Shown here: positions 19,463 through 28,620 of the stretch, one piece after another
Layout: each line of letters starts with the position of its first letter
How positions within the stretch are numbered: position 1 is the first letter of the stretch
Assembly: GCF_010729895.1 (NCBI RefSeq)
Contig: NZ_AP022612.1
Location: forward strand, 3,100,001 to 3,164,000
From: Mycolicibacterium confluentis
GTDB lineage: Bacteria; Actinomycetota; Actinomycetes; Mycobacteriales; Mycobacteriaceae
Direction: 5' to 3'
Length of the DNA stretch: 64,000 nucleotides
Position numbers and translations under genes: made by a program
The notes under the pieces: generated by a model
Seen by the model: only the letters and a program-made list of their open reading frames with translations
Told to the model about the DNA's origin: nothing
Databases searched by the model: none

Positions 19463-21430
19463 TCAGCAGGAGTGACAGCCCTTGGGCGCTGACGGCGGCA
19501 GGTCCATCGCCGGATTGCCGTCGAAGAAGCCCACCGGCTTGATCTTGAAACCGGTGTAGTGGCACGGCATCACGGGCCAGTCCTCGGGGCACACCACGTG
19601 GTGGGCACCGACGGTGTACCAGAGCACGAGGTCGGTGTTCTCCAGCGGTGCGTCGTCGGCGATGAACTGCGGCAGGCCCTGCGCCTCGGCGCACTGGTAC
19701 ATGTAGTCCCCCGCCGCGTAGCGTTCGGCCGGGTCGTACTTGGTCACCCACAGGTTGTGCTGGACGAACCGGGCACGGTCGTAGATCACCGAGCCCTCCT
19801 GCACCATCACGGGCACCACGTCCTTGGGCATGATCTTGTAGCCCACCGGGCTGCCCAGGCCGTTGAGCTTGTTGGGGTTGACCACCTTCCAGTACCGGCC
19901 CGTCTTGTGCTCCCAGTCGCGCCCGCCCTCGGCCTCCGAGGCCACCAGCGTGTCGCGGGTGATCCAGGCGTTGTGGTGCGGGTTCAGCTCGGGATCGGGC
20001 TCGGGGATCGAATCCACCTCGTACACACTGTTTCCTGGACCGTCGACGTTCATGTCGAGCCGGAAGTTGAAGAAGTGCTGGTGGTTCGGCCCGTACATGC
20101 CGGGGGCCACGACCTTGCCGTACCGCGACGTCTCCCCCTCGGCCAGCGCGCCGGTGGTGATGATGCCCGTCAGCTTGACCTCGACCTCGATACCGGCGTC
20201 GTTGTAGAAGTACCAGAAGAAGCCATACTCGTAGTTGCCGACGGTGCAGATCATCGAGATCACCAGACGCCGGGACCGGCGCACCTCGACATCTCCCGTG
20301 CGGAAGTCGGTGTGTTTCCAGGAGATTCCGTAGTCCTCCTCGTGCATGCAGATGGCGTTGGGGATCACCACCGCGTTGCCGTTGGAGTCGTTGAGCGTGG
20401 CGTCGAAGTAGTGGATCTCGCCCAGGCAGTCGCAGCCCAGCCGCAGCGAGTTGGCCGAGAAGCCCATGCCCACTTCGCCCATGTCGAAGACGTTCTTGTT
20501 CCACTGCATGGGCGACGAGTCGCCGTAGGGCACCACCATCTCCGAGAGCGCGCCGCGGTACATGATGGGCCGCACCTGGCCGCGGTCGGTGTAGGTGATG
20601 TCGTGCAGCGTCAGACCCTCACGCGGGTTGAATCCCACACGCATCGACCACTTCTGCCAGGTGACCTTCCAGCCGTCGACGGTGAAGCTCGGCCCGTCGG
20701 GCTGGACGATCTCGAGAGGCTTGACGCCGTCGCGGAATTCGGTGAACGCCGGCAGGTTGTCGGCGTCGAACATGAACTCCGGCGTGTAGTTGCCGGGCTT
20801 GGTCGGCAGCGGCACCACGCCGTGGTCCTCGATGTCGATGACGCTCATGGTGTCGAGGTCGAACAGCACGATCAGGCCCTCGACGGGGCGTGCGTAGCCG
20901 TTCTCCCCCGGTGCGGACCGGACGAAGGTCAGCGGACGGCAGACCCACGGCGAGTTCTCGTAGTCGTCCTGCGGGCCGTAGTAGCCCGCAGGCCACGGAT
21001 CGACCATCGTAAGGCTGAAGTCGGTGACGCCGCGATTGCGCATGGCCTCCTGCCAGCGCGGGTCCGCCTGCACCGCCTCCTCGATGCCCATGAAGGCATC
21101 CGACAGGTACGACGGGAACTTCCCCGGGATCGACTTCCACGAGTCGACCGTGCCCGCCCGCACGTCGACCACGGCCTCGTAGACCACCTTCTTGTCGTAC
21201 GTCGACACGAACGCCCGGCGCGGAACAGGGATGGCGGGATCGAAGGTCAGCGTCGCCGGCTTCTCCGGCTCGGCCAGCTCGATCATCACGAACTTCAATG
21301 TCGGCGTGCTGTATTGGGATTCAGTGACAATCCGGGCTGCCGCCTCGATCTCGGCGCCGGTCAACGGGTCCAGCGGGTGGGGCGCTGCGGCCGTGTCCTC
21401 GACCTTCGCGATTGTGCTGTCCATCGTCAT
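19463..21430 (-). CDS. copper-containing primary amine oxidase
   Basis: A protein of 655 residues, typical of bacterial quinone amine oxidases. It oxidises primary amines to aldehydes with release of ammonia and hydrogen peroxide. The tyrosine that becomes topaquinone is in VGNYEYG near residue 398; the copper histidines are in HQH near 449 and CHYTGF near 623; the catalytic aspartate is in NVFDMGE. The ATG at 21430 has GGAGG ten bases upstream. No signal peptide is seen, so the enzyme should be cytoplasmic. The substrate is not determined. Confidence 0.95.
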   Translation of the reverse strand: MTMDSTIAKVEDTAAAPHPLDPLTGAEIEAAARIVTESQYSTPTLKFVMIELAEPEKPATLTFDPAIPVPRRAFVSTYDKKVVYEAVVDVRAGTVDSWKSIPGKFPSYLSDAFMGIEEAVQADPRWQEAMRNRGVTDFSLTMVDPWPAGYYGPQDDYENSPWVCRPLTFVRSAPGENGYARPVEGLIVLFDLDTMSVIDIEDHGVVPLPTKPGNYTPEFMFDADNLPAFTEFRDGVKPLEIVQPDGPSFTVDGWKVTWQKWSMRVGFNPREGLTLHDITYTDRGQVRPIMYRGALSEMVVPYGDSSPMQWNKNVFDMGEVGMGFSANSLRLGCDCLGEIHYFDATLNDSNGNAVVIPNAICMHEEDYGISWKHTDFRTGDVEVRRSRRLVISMICTVGNYEYGFFWYFYNDAGIEVEVKLTGIITTGALAEGETSRYGKVVAPGMYGPNHQHFFNFRLDMNVDGPGNSVYEVDSIPEPDPELNPHHNAWITRDTLVASEAEGGRDWEHKTGRYWKVVNPNKLNGLGSPVGYKIMPKDVVPVMVQEGSVIYDRARFVQHNLWVTKYDPAERYAAGDYMYQCAEAQGLPQFIADDAPLENTDLVLWYTVGAHHVVCPEDWPVMPCHYTGFKIKPVGFFDGNPAMDLPPSAPKGCHSC

Positions 21431-21466
21431 GGGGAATACGCCTCCTGCTGTGATTCGACTGGCATA

Positions 21467-21480
21467 TGGTCGGACGACCA
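21467..21480. promoter_or_regulatory. palindrome upstream of the amine oxidase (GntR/FadR-like site)
   Basis: TGGTCG-GA-CGACCA is a perfect 14-base palindrome 37 bases upstream of the amine oxidase start. FadR-subfamily GntR regulators favour TGGT-N3-ACCA-type palindromes; the spacing here is longer, so the assignment is tentative. No GntR gene is in the vicinity. Confidence 0.4.
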
Positions 21481-21581
21481 GGTTTCGCGGGACGCCGCGC
21501 TCCGTGACCGCCGCGTAAACTCCACGCCCTCTCCGGTTACTTCGGGATTTCGCACCACCAGTCGCCCGGTGCCCTACAGTC

Positions 21582-23108
21582 ATGCGGATGCGATCGAGGA
21601 TGGCGGTGCTGACCGCGTTCGCACTGCTGATGTGCGGGTGCGGTACCCCACCCGTCGCCGAGGAACCCGAATCCCCCACCGCGGCTTTCGAATCCGCACC
21701 GTGCCCGCAGTTCGCGCCGATGCCCGAGACCACGCTCGGACCCGAGTTCTCGTGCGGTTTCCTGGTGGTGCCCGAGAGCCGCGACCGACCCGACGGCCGC
21801 ACCATCAGGATCGCCGTCGCCCGCGCGAAGGCGCAGTCGGCCGCGCCGAAACCGGACCCGTTGGTGTACCTCACGGGCGGCCCCGGTGGGCCCGGCCTGC
21901 TCCTGGGCAACGGCCTGGCGACTGTCGGACTCAACCGCGACCGCGACCTCATTGTCGTCGACCAGCGCGGCACACTGTTCTCGCAACCGACGCTCACCTG
22001 CCCCGAGGTGGACGAGTTCCTCGAGGCCGCGTGGGAGATGCCGACGCAGGCGCCGGGCACCGCCGAGAAGGATCTGGCTGCGGTCAGGGCCTGCCGGGAC
22101 CGGCTCGCGGGGCAGGGAATTGATCTGTCCGCCTTCAACACCCGCGAGAACGCCGCGGACATCGCCGACCTGCGCACGGCACTCGGCATCGAGGAGTGGA
22201 ACGTCTACGGCGTGTCCTATGGCAGCGACCTCGCGCTGCAACTGCTGCGTGACCATCCCGAGGGCATCCGCAGCATCGCGGTGGATTCGGTGGTGCCACC
22301 CCAGACGAACCTGGTGGAGCAGATGTGGCCTAGCGCCGCCGAGGGCCTCGACGCGCTGTTCACGGCGTGTGCGGAACAGCCCGCGTGTGCCGCAGCCCAC
22401 CCTCGGCTTCGCGACGAGTTCACGGCCACGGTGCGTCGTCTCGCGAAGGAACCCGCCGTCATCGAGGTGCCCGGCACCGCCGAGGTTCCGCCGCGGCGCG
22501 TGGTCGTGGACGGCTACGCGATGGCCAACCTGGTGATCCAGGCAACCCTGGACACCCGGAAGATCCCCGGCCTGCCGAAGGTCATCCACGCGTTCGCGAC
22601 CGACGACCACGCGACGCTGGCCGCAGGCGTGCTGGCTCCCGCGCCTGCCGTGCCCGGCCTCGTCGCCTACGGCCTGACGTATGGCGTGTTCTGCCGCGAG
22701 GGAGCGGCTTTCACCGACACCGCCGGAATCCTCGCGACGGCGCAGCAGGCCCTCCCCGAGCTGCCCAGCGAGGTGCTCTCGCTGGTCCCGCAGATACCGC
22801 GGGTGGTCGCCGAATGCGGCGTCTGGGACGTCGGGCGCGCCGACGACAGCGTCCACGACCCCGCCGGCGCGGACATCCCCGCGGTGTTGTTCGCCGGGAC
22901 ACTCGACGCCGTCACGCCACCCAGTCAGGCCGACCTCGCCGCGCAGCGCTTCCCCAACGGCCGGGTCGTGCGCATCGCGGGTTCGGGTCACGACGTGCTG
23001 AGCAAGTCGACGTGTGCGCAGCAGATCCTGATCGACTTCCTCGACGATCCCACCGGCTACGACGTCACCTGCGCCGGCGAACTGCGCACGCCTGCGTTCA
23101 CCACCTGA
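21582..23108 (+). CDS. exported alpha/beta hydrolase lipoprotein (TAP-like)
   Basis: A protein of 508 residues. An N-terminal signal ends with a lipobox-like LLMCGC, so it is probably lipid-anchored outside the cell. The hydrolase fold shows the oxyanion GGPGGPG near residue 104, the nucleophile elbow GVSYGS near 210, the acid near FAGTLDAVTPP and the histidine in GSGHDVL. The layout matches tripeptidyl-aminopeptidase-like mycobacterial proteases of the Hip1/Slp type. TACAGT (21575-21580) lies seven bases before the second ATG at 21588, so translation may be leaderless and begin there. Confidence 0.88.
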   Translation: MRMRSRMAVLTAFALLMCGCGTPPVAEEPESPTAAFESAPCPQFAPMPETTLGPEFSCGFLVVPESRDRPDGRTIRIAVARAKAQSAAPKPDPLVYLTGGPGGPGLLLGNGLATVGLNRDRDLIVVDQRGTLFSQPTLTCPEVDEFLEAAWEMPTQAPGTAEKDLAAVRACRDRLAGQGIDLSAFNTRENAADIADLRTALGIEEWNVYGVSYGSDLALQLLRDHPEGIRSIAVDSVVPPQTNLVEQMWPSAAEGLDALFTACAEQPACAAAHPRLRDEFTATVRRLAKEPAVIEVPGTAEVPPRRVVVDGYAMANLVIQATLDTRKIPGLPKVIHAFATDDHATLAAGVLAPAPAVPGLVAYGLTYGVFCREGAAFTDTAGILATAQQALPELPSEVLSLVPQIPRVVAECGVWDVGRADDSVHDPAGADIPAVLFAGTLDAVTPPSQADLAAQRFPNGRVVRIAGSGHDVLSKSTCAQQILIDFLDDPTGYDVTCAGELRTPAFTT

Positions 23109-23109
23109 G

Positions 23110-23453
23110 TCATTTCGCCTCACCCTCGGCCTTGTCGAGATCGAAGACCGCCAGGTGCGCCAGCGCGTCCTCCTGGGAGACCTTGTGGGCCGAGCGCCTA
23201 CCGAAGACGTAGACCGTGAGGCCGAGCGCAGACATGCCCAGGCTGATGCTGCCCACCCACGTCATCCACGTGGCGGACGGCACGTCGATCCACGGCGTGA
23301 CGAACGAGTAGTAGATGCCGCCGACGGCCCCCAGCGATCCGCGTACTTCTTCCGGCGGCCGAATGTGCTGCCGGGGGCGGCGGCGATCGACGTCGATCGA
23401 GAGAGGGGCTCAGTGGCCGGGGTGGACGCTGTGGTCGCAAAATCACCGGTCAC
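23110..23453 (-). pseudogene. small membrane protein gene with apparent frameshift
   Basis: A GTG at 23453 with GGAG seven bases upstream opens a frame encoding TGDFATTASTPATEP and then FGRRKKYADRWG. A second frame, open only from a stop at 23410, encodes GGIYYSFVTPWIDVPSATW, a second hydrophobic stretch ending in VYVFGRR, and a tail ending AVFDLDKAEGEAK before the stop at 23110. The frames join at a run of five C (23328-23332); one more base there would give one protein of about 115 residues. The tail resembles the C-terminus of APC-type amino-acid permeases, so this may be the remnant of one, but I cannot confirm that. A sequencing error is possible. Confidence 0.5.
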
Positions 23454-23472
23454 AGTGTCACTCCGGTTAACT

Positions 23473-23498
23473 ACTCCCGACTTGGGTAACGCGGGAGT
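23473..23498 (-). terminator. hairpin after the amidase gene
   Basis: Perfect seven-base arms ACTCCCG and CGGGAGT flank a 12-base loop, ten bases after the amidase stop. There is no U-tract. It may limit read-through into the small gene downstream. Confidence 0.35.
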
Positions 23499-23507
23499 GT
23501 CATGACC

Positions 23508-24932
23508 TCAACGGATTTCGTCGTGTGCTCGGTCCTGGATGCGCCGGAACGGTTGCGCCTGCTCCAACTCGAAGGCGAGTTCCAGCAGCGTGGCCTCACG
23601 TCCCGCGTCCGCCGCGAACATCATCCCGATCGGCAGACCGTCCGCGGATTCCGCAAGCGGGAGCGAGACCGCCGGGTCGCCGGTCACGTTGTGCAGCGGC
23701 GTGAACGCCACCCAGTCGATCAACCGGTCGATGATCTGGTCGTAGTCCGCCATGGGGTCCAGGTGACCGATGCGGGGCGGTTCGTCGGCCAGTGTCGGGG
23801 TGAGCACGACATCGAAGCGCTGGGCCAGTGACCGCAGGTGCCGCCTTGTCCGCGCAAGGCGCGCCATCGTCAACGGCATGCGGTGCAACTGCCGGGTGGC
23901 GTGCCGGTCAAGACCCAGCGACAGGTTGTCCAGCCGGGTGCGGTCGAACGACGGGCCGAACCGCTTGCGCCCGCCCCGCACCAGCGCGGTCGCCAGGAGC
24001 GCCCAGTAGCGGACGAAGTCGTCGACGAAGGTCGCGGGCACGGGCATCTCGTCGAGCGTCTCGACATGGTGTCCCAGGCTCTCGAGCAGGGCCGCGGTCT
24101 TGGCGGTGGCCTCGCAGACCTGTGCCCCGCTCTCCCGGCGGATCGAGCGCGTCACGACGGCGATCCGAAGGCGCTTCGACGACGGGCCGGTGATGTCGCC
24201 GATCGGCGGCAGTTTGGGGTTGCGCCAGGCGCGCTCGGCCTCACGGTAGAACGCCGCGGTGTCGCGCACCGAGCGGGTCAGCACACCGTTGGCGACGATC
24301 TTGATCGGCATCTCGCCGTGCTCGGCCTCCAGCGGCAGCCGGCCCCGGGTCGGTTTCAGGCCGATCAGGCCGTTGCAGGCGGCCGGGATTCGGATCGACC
24401 CGCCGCCGTCGTTGGCGTGCGCGATGGGCACCGCTCCCGCGGCAACCAGGGCGGCCGACCCCGACGACGATGCGCCCGCGGTGTGCTCGGTGTTCCACGG
24501 GTTGCGGACCGAGCCGAGTCGCGGGTGCTCCGCGGCGGCGCTGAACCCGAACTCCGACATCATGGTCTTGCCGAGGATGTTGAGCCCGGTCGAGAAGTAC
24601 AGCCTGGTGAAGTCACCGTCGACGGCCGCGGGAAACGGCTCCCAGGCGTCGGCGCCCTTGCCGGTGGGCATGCCCGCCACGTCCGAGTTGTCCTTGATGA
24701 AGGACGGCACGCCGTCGAAGAAGCCGCCGTAGGGCGCCTCGGCCCGCTCCCGGGCCCGCTCGTAGGACTTGTAGACCACAGCGTTCAGCTGTGGGTTGAC
24801 GGCCTCGGTACGGGCGATCGCGGCGTCGGCGGCCTCGGAGCGGGAGATCGCGCCGGACTGGATCGCCTCGGCGACGCCGACCGCGTCGAGGTCTCCGAGC
24901 GCGTCATCGGTGAATGCATGTACGTGGCCCAT
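23508..24932 (-). CDS. amidase-signature family amidase
   Basis: A protein of 474 residues. The Ser-cisSer-Lys triad is visible: lysine in SFIKDN near residue 81, the glycine-serine-rich GASSSGSAALVAAG near 155 and the serine in DGGGSIRIPA near 178. The family hydrolyses carboxamides. The substrate is unknown, and it is not GatA because no gatB or gatC is present. The ATG at 24932 is preferred to a GTG seven codons upstream. It follows the LLM oxidoreductase on the same strand with a short gap, so they may be co-transcribed. Confidence 0.9.
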   Translation of the reverse strand: MGHVHAFTDDALGDLDAVGVAEAIQSGAISRSEAADAAIARTEAVNPQLNAVVYKSYERARERAEAPYGGFFDGVPSFIKDNSDVAGMPTGKGADAWEPFPAAVDGDFTRLYFSTGLNILGKTMMSEFGFSAAAEHPRLGSVRNPWNTEHTAGASSSGSAALVAAGAVPIAHANDGGGSIRIPAACNGLIGLKPTRGRLPLEAEHGEMPIKIVANGVLTRSVRDTAAFYREAERAWRNPKLPPIGDITGPSSKRLRIAVVTRSIRRESGAQVCEATAKTAALLESLGHHVETLDEMPVPATFVDDFVRYWALLATALVRGGRKRFGPSFDRTRLDNLSLGLDRHATRQLHRMPLTMARLARTRRHLRSLAQRFDVVLTPTLADEPPRIGHLDPMADYDQIIDRLIDWVAFTPLHNVTGDPAVSLPLAESADGLPIGMMFAADAGREATLLELAFELEQAQPFRRIQDRAHDEIR

Positions 24933-24959
24933 TGGGCCGACGGTATCAACCACGCGCGG

Positions 24960-25823
24960 TCAGCGGTGAAGGCCCGCGTCGGCGGCCACCCGGGCCAGGG
25001 CCGCCACGTGGTCGTCGACCGTCGCCAGGCCGGCCTTCATCGTGTTGACCGACACGTGGGTGGCGCCCGCGTCTTTCCATGCAGTGAGTCCGGACGCGGC
25101 CTTGTCGGGGTCACCCACCCAGGTCACGCGCCCCTCCATCCCGAGCGCGGCCGCGTCACGTCCGGCGTCCTCGGCGGCCTTCACCACGTGCCCACGCGCG
25201 TCGTCAAGGGCCGGGCCGGGTTCCATCATCGGGAACCAGCCGTCTCCGAGTCGGCCTGCCCGCGCATAGGCGCGCTCCGACGCGGCGCCGAACCAGACCG
25301 GGATCGAGCGCGTGGGCAGCGGCGCCAAACCTGCTCCGGTGATCTGGTGGTGCTTCCCGGTGTAGGTCACCGTCTGCTCGGTCCAGAGCCGCCGCATGAC
25401 GTCGACCTGCTCTTCGCTGCGTCGGCCGCGGTTGGAGAAGTTCTCCCCCAACGCCTCGTATTCGACAGGGTTCCACCCCACTCCGATGCCCAGCCGGAAC
25501 CGTCCGTTGGTCAACAGGTCCACCTCGGCGGCCTGTTTGGCCACCAGCGCGGTTTGGCGCTGCGGCAGGATGATCACCCCGGTGACGAGCTCCAGCGTCG
25601 TGACGGCGGCGAGGAACCCGAACATCACGAACGGTTCGTGGAACGTCGTGTGGACGTCATACGGGCCCTGCCAACCCTGGTGCACCGCTGGGTCGGCGCC
25701 CAGCACGTGGTCGTAGGCCAGGATGTGGGTGAACCCCAACTCCTCGACGGCCTGGGCGTAGGACCGCAGGGCCCCAGGATCGCCGCCGAGTTCGGTCTGA
25801 GGGAAGACAACTCCGATGCGCAT
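24960..25823 (-). CDS. LLM-class F420-dependent oxidoreductase
   Basis: A TIM-barrel protein of 287 residues related to luciferase-like monooxygenases. It begins MRIGVVFPQTELG and contains the family blocks AYDHVLG, LPQRQTALVAKQAAEVDLLTNGR and GIGVGWNPVEYEALG. Mycobacteria carry many such proteins that usually use coenzyme F420; the substrate is unknown. The start at 25823 fits the family N-terminus. Confidence 0.92.
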   Translation of the reverse strand: MRIGVVFPQTELGGDPGALRSYAQAVEELGFTHILAYDHVLGADPAVHQGWQGPYDVHTTFHEPFVMFGFLAAVTTLELVTGVIILPQRQTALVAKQAAEVDLLTNGRFRLGIGVGWNPVEYEALGENFSNRGRRSEEQVDVMRRLWTEQTVTYTGKHHQITGAGLAPLPTRSIPVWFGAASERAYARAGRLGDGWFPMMEPGPALDDARGHVVKAAEDAGRDAAALGMEGRVTWVGDPDKAASGLTAWKDAGATHVSVNTMKAGLATVDDHVAALARVAADAGLHR

Positions 25824-25844
25824 CGGTCCAGTCTGCCGAAAGGC

Positions 25845-25886
25845 GAAACCCCACGCCTCCGGGATCACCGGATGGCGCGGGGTTTC
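25845..25886. terminator. bidirectional terminator hairpin downstream of tsf
   Basis: GAAACCCC (25845-25852) and GGGGTTTC (25879-25886) extend inward through GCC/GGC to a stem of about 13 pairs with one mismatch. It lies 114 bases beyond the tsf stop and 22 bases before the F420-dependent oxidoreductase start. The A/T-rich outer ends serve as weak U-tracts in both directions. Confidence 0.55.
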
Positions 25887-25999
25887 ACAAATGAGCGGTT
25901 GGTGCGCCGCTCAAGTTTCTAGGCCCGAAGGCTCAGATCAGGCCTGGGCTCGATTGGCCCGACTCCTCCGCCGGGCTCGTCCCTCGCCCGGCTTCGTCG

Positions 26000-26815
26000 T
26001 CAGGCCTGGCCGACCTCGAAGCGGGCGAACCGCGTGACAGTCACGCCGGCCTCGTCGAGCAGGGCCTTGACGGTCTTCTTGTTGTCGGACACCGACGGCT
26101 GATCCAGCAGCACGACGTCCTTGTAGAAGCCGTTGACGCGACCCTCAACGATCTTGGGCAGAGCCTGCTCGGGCTTGCCCTCGGCCTTCGCGGTCTCCTC
26201 GGCGATGCGACGCTCGTTGGCGACGAGATCCTCCGGCACGTCCTCACGGGTGAGGTAGCGGGCCTTGAGCGCGGCGATCTGCAGGGCCACGGCGTGCGCG
26301 GCTTCCTTGGAATCACCGGTGTACTCGACCAGCACACCCACGGCCGGCGGCAGATCCGCGGCGCGCTTGTGCAGGTAGGTCTCGACAGTGCCGTCGAAGT
26401 AGGCGGCGCGACGCAGTTCGAGCTTCTCGCCGATCTTCGCCGACAGGTCGGCGACGGCCTGCTCGACCGTGGTGCCGTCCAGATCGGCCGCCTTCAGGGC
26501 GTCGACGTCGCCGGCCTTGGCAGCCAGCGCAGCGGCGACGACCTTGTCGGCCAGGGCCTGGAACTCGGCGTTCTTGGCGACGAAGTCCGTCTCCGAGTTC
26601 AGTTCGATGAGCACGCCGTCCTTGGCGGCCACCAAGCCCTCGGCGGTGGCGCGCTCAGCGCGCTTGCCGACGTCCTTGGCGCCCTTGATACGCAGCACCT
26701 CGACGGCTTTGTCGAAGTCGCCATCGCTTTCGGCGAGCGCGTTCTTGCAGTCCAGCATGCCGGCGCCGGTCAGCTCCCGAAGGCGCTTGACGTCGGCAGC
26801 GGTGTAGTTAGCCAT
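26000..26815 (-). CDS. tsf: elongation factor Ts
   Basis: EF-Ts, 271 residues, the actinobacterial length. It recycles EF-Tu-GDP. The N-terminal UBA-like domain has [19 protein letters not shown], and the conserved TDFVAKN loop is near residue 80. It lies 27 bases after rpsB, the universal rpsB-tsf pair, with a Shine-Dalgarno AGGAGAA before the start. Confidence 0.98.
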   Translation of the reverse strand: MANYTAADVKRLRELTGAGMLDCKNALAESDGDFDKAVEVLRIKGAKDVGKRAERATAEGLVAAKDGVLIELNSETDFVAKNAEFQALADKVVAAALAAKAGDVDALKAADLDGTTVEQAVADLSAKIGEKLELRRAAYFDGTVETYLHKRAADLPPAVGVLVEYTGDSKEAAHAVALQIAALKARYLTREDVPEDLVANERRIAEETAKAEGKPEQALPKIVEGRVNGFYKDVVLLDQPSVSDNKKTVKALLDEAGVTVTRFARFEVGQA

Positions 26816-26842
26816 TGAAAGCTTCTCCTGGGGATGAAGAGG

Positions 26843-27664
26843 TTAGGAAGCGTCGGTGGTGGGTTCGGCGGCAGGAGCCTCGGCTGCACCAGTCGTGGTG
26901 GCCGAAGCCAGCAGCTCCTGCTCCCACTCGGTCAGGGGCTCGCCCGCATCGGGCTTGCCGTCGCTGGCGGAGGCGCCGGCACGGGCCTGCAGACCCTCAG
27001 CCACCGCGGAGGCGACGACCTTGGTCAGCAGAGCAGCCGAGCGGATCGCGTCGTCGTTGCCCGGGATCGGGTAGTCGACGAGGTCGGGATCGCAGTTGGT
27101 GTCCAGGATCGCGATGATCGGGATGTTCAACTTGCGAGCCTCAGCGACCGCGAGGTGCTCCTTGTTGGTGTCGACGACCCAGATCGCCGACGGCACCTTC
27201 TGCATGTCACGGATACCGCCGAGCGAGCGCTCCAGCTTGTTCTTCTCACGCGTCAGCATGAGGATTTCCTTCTTGGTGCGACCCTCGAAGCCACCGGTCT
27301 GCTCCATGGCCTCAAGTTCCTTCATGCGCTGAAGACGCTTGTGCACGGTCTGGAAGTTGGTGAGCATGCCGCCGAGCCAGCGCTGGTTCACGTACGGCAT
27401 GCCGACGCGGGTGGCCTCGTCCGCAATGGACTCCTGGGCCTGCTTCTTGGTGCCGACGAACAGCACGGACCCACCGTGGGCGACGGTCTCCTTGACGAAC
27501 TCGTACGCCTTGTCGATGTAGGTCAGCGTCTGCTGCAGGTCGATGATGTAGATGCCGTTGCGGTCGGTGAAGATGAACCGCTTCATCTTGGGATTCCAAC
27601 GACGGGTCTGGTGCCCGAAGTGTGCGCCGCTGTCAAGCAGCTGCTTCATGGTCACGACGGCCAT
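26843..27664 (-). CDS. rpsB: 30S ribosomal protein S2
   Basis: S2 (uS2), 273 residues. The family start [20 protein letters not shown] is at residue 6, and [20 protein letters not shown] and [20 protein letters not shown] are intact. The C-terminal ~40 residues are an acidic/alanine-rich actinobacterial tail. A leader of about 145 bases upstream can fold, suggesting control at the mRNA level. Confidence 0.98.
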   Translation of the reverse strand: MAVVTMKQLLDSGAHFGHQTRRWNPKMKRFIFTDRNGIYIIDLQQTLTYIDKAYEFVKETVAHGGSVLFVGTKKQAQESIADEATRVGMPYVNQRWLGGMLTNFQTVHKRLQRMKELEAMEQTGGFEGRTKKEILMLTREKNKLERSLGGIRDMQKVPSAIWVVDTNKEHLAVAEARKLNIPIIAILDTNCDPDLVDYPIPGNDDAIRSAALLTKVVASAVAEGLQARAGASASDGKPDAGEPLTEWEQELLASATTTGAAEAPAAEPTTDAS

Positions 27665-27732
27665 GGGTGTGCCTTACCTTTACTTTGTCGGTTGTCGTTC
27701 GACTGGTTGAGCCGAACCCTGGCGACTGCTTC

Positions 27733-27766
27733 GATGCCGGACCCCTTTCAGGGACCACCCGGCATC
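27733..27766 (-). promoter_or_regulatory. structured rpsB mRNA leader hairpin
   Basis: Arms GATGCCGG and CCGGCATC (eight perfect pairs) enclose an inner CCCT/AGGG pairing, forming a long hairpin about 70 bases before the rpsB start. S2 represses its own mRNA in E. coli; whether this is the binding site here is inference. Confidence 0.4.
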
Positions 27767-27817
27767 CAGGTTGTGCAGACGCGCGAAGTCAGCCCGCGCA
27801 AACGAGCTGCGGAGAAG

Positions 27818-27823
27818 AGTTTA
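27818..27823 (-). promoter_or_regulatory. probable rpsB-tsf promoter -10 box
   Basis: TAAACT fits the mycobacterial TAnnnT -10 pattern. TGGACA (27849-27844) is a -35-like match but 20 bases away, which is long. Transcription from here would give a leader of about 145 bases containing the hairpin at 27733-27766. Confidence 0.4.
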
Positions 27824-27921
27824 CACCGTCTCAGCACGTGCTCTGTCCACAGCGACGTGCCGGTCCACAGACCGCGACGTCGGGTCTGGCCTTGCCGTCA
27901 TCCACGCGCTGAACTGGGCCG

Positions 27922-28620
27922 ATGCGCGTGGTTGTCTCCATCATGGTCGCACTGCTGACCGCGGCGCCTGCCTTTGTGACCGCCGCCCCTGCCTTCGGCG
28001 CCCCCGAGCGTCTGCAGTGGCCGCTGCGGCCGCCGCCTGCGGTGGTGGGTGAGTTCGACCCGCCCACTCCCGACTGGCTGCGAGGCCACCGTGGGGTCGA
28101 CCTAGCCGGGTCTGTCGATCAGGTCGTCTACGCCGCGGGACCGGCAACCGTGGTGTTCGCCGGGGTTCTGGCGGGCCGCGACGTCGTCTCGCTGGCACAT
28201 CCCGGCGGCCTGCGCACCAGCTATGAACCGGTACGCGCGGCCGTGCGGGCGGGCCAGCGAGTCGATGCGGCCATCCCGATCGGCACGCTGCAGCCAGGCC
28301 ATCCGGGCTGTCCGGGCGCGGTCTGCCTGCATTGGGGTGCGATGTGGGGGCCGGCCTCGCGCGCCGACTACGTGGACCCGCGTGGACTGTTGGAGTCGAC
28401 GCCCGTGCGGCTCAAACCGCTGAGAAACTCCGTGATCGCGGCCAGCACCCGTGCCGGGTTGTCACGCTGCACCCAGTGCCCCGCACCGGGGACCTCGACC
28501 AGAGTGGCGTCGGGAATCAGCGCGGCCGCCGCACGGGCGCGGGCGATCGGCACCGCGGAGTCCTCACTGCCGTGCACGAGGAGTGCGGGGGGTGCGAACG
28601 TGCCCAGCTGCGAGGTGTAG
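27922..28620 (+). CDS. exported M23-family metallopeptidase-like protein
   Basis: A protein of 232 residues like Rv2891. A signal peptide of about 30 residues is followed by the LytM/M23 fold: HRGVDLAGS has the first zinc ligands, GDR-like turn residues follow, and CLHWGAMWGP is the H-x-H-like block with one histidine replaced. It would act on peptidoglycan outside the cell if active. The fold normally ends near RLKPL (residue ~163). Here about 70 further residues are read from DNA that is antisense to the neighbouring hydrolase, so the annotated end may reflect a lost stop codon. Confidence 0.8.
   Translation: MRVVVSIMVALLTAAPAFVTAAPAFGAPERLQWPLRPPPAVVGEFDPPTPDWLRGHRGVDLAGSVDQVVYAAGPATVVFAGVLAGRDVVSLAHPGGLRTSYEPVRAAVRAGQRVDAAIPIGTLQPGHPGCPGAVCLHWGAMWGPASRADYVDPRGLLESTPVRLKPLRNSVIAASTRAGLSRCTQCPAPGTSTRVASGISAAAARARAIGTAESSLPCTRSAGGANVPSCEV

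Noticed and set aside
19463..22189. Extended amine oxidase gene starting at 22189
   Set aside because: A ribosome site GGAGG precedes the ATG at 21430, and the extra 253 codons run antisense through the exported hydrolase gene.
27665..27921. tRNA or small RNA gene
   Set aside because: No cloverleaf could be drawn; only the leader hairpin and a -10 candidate were seen.
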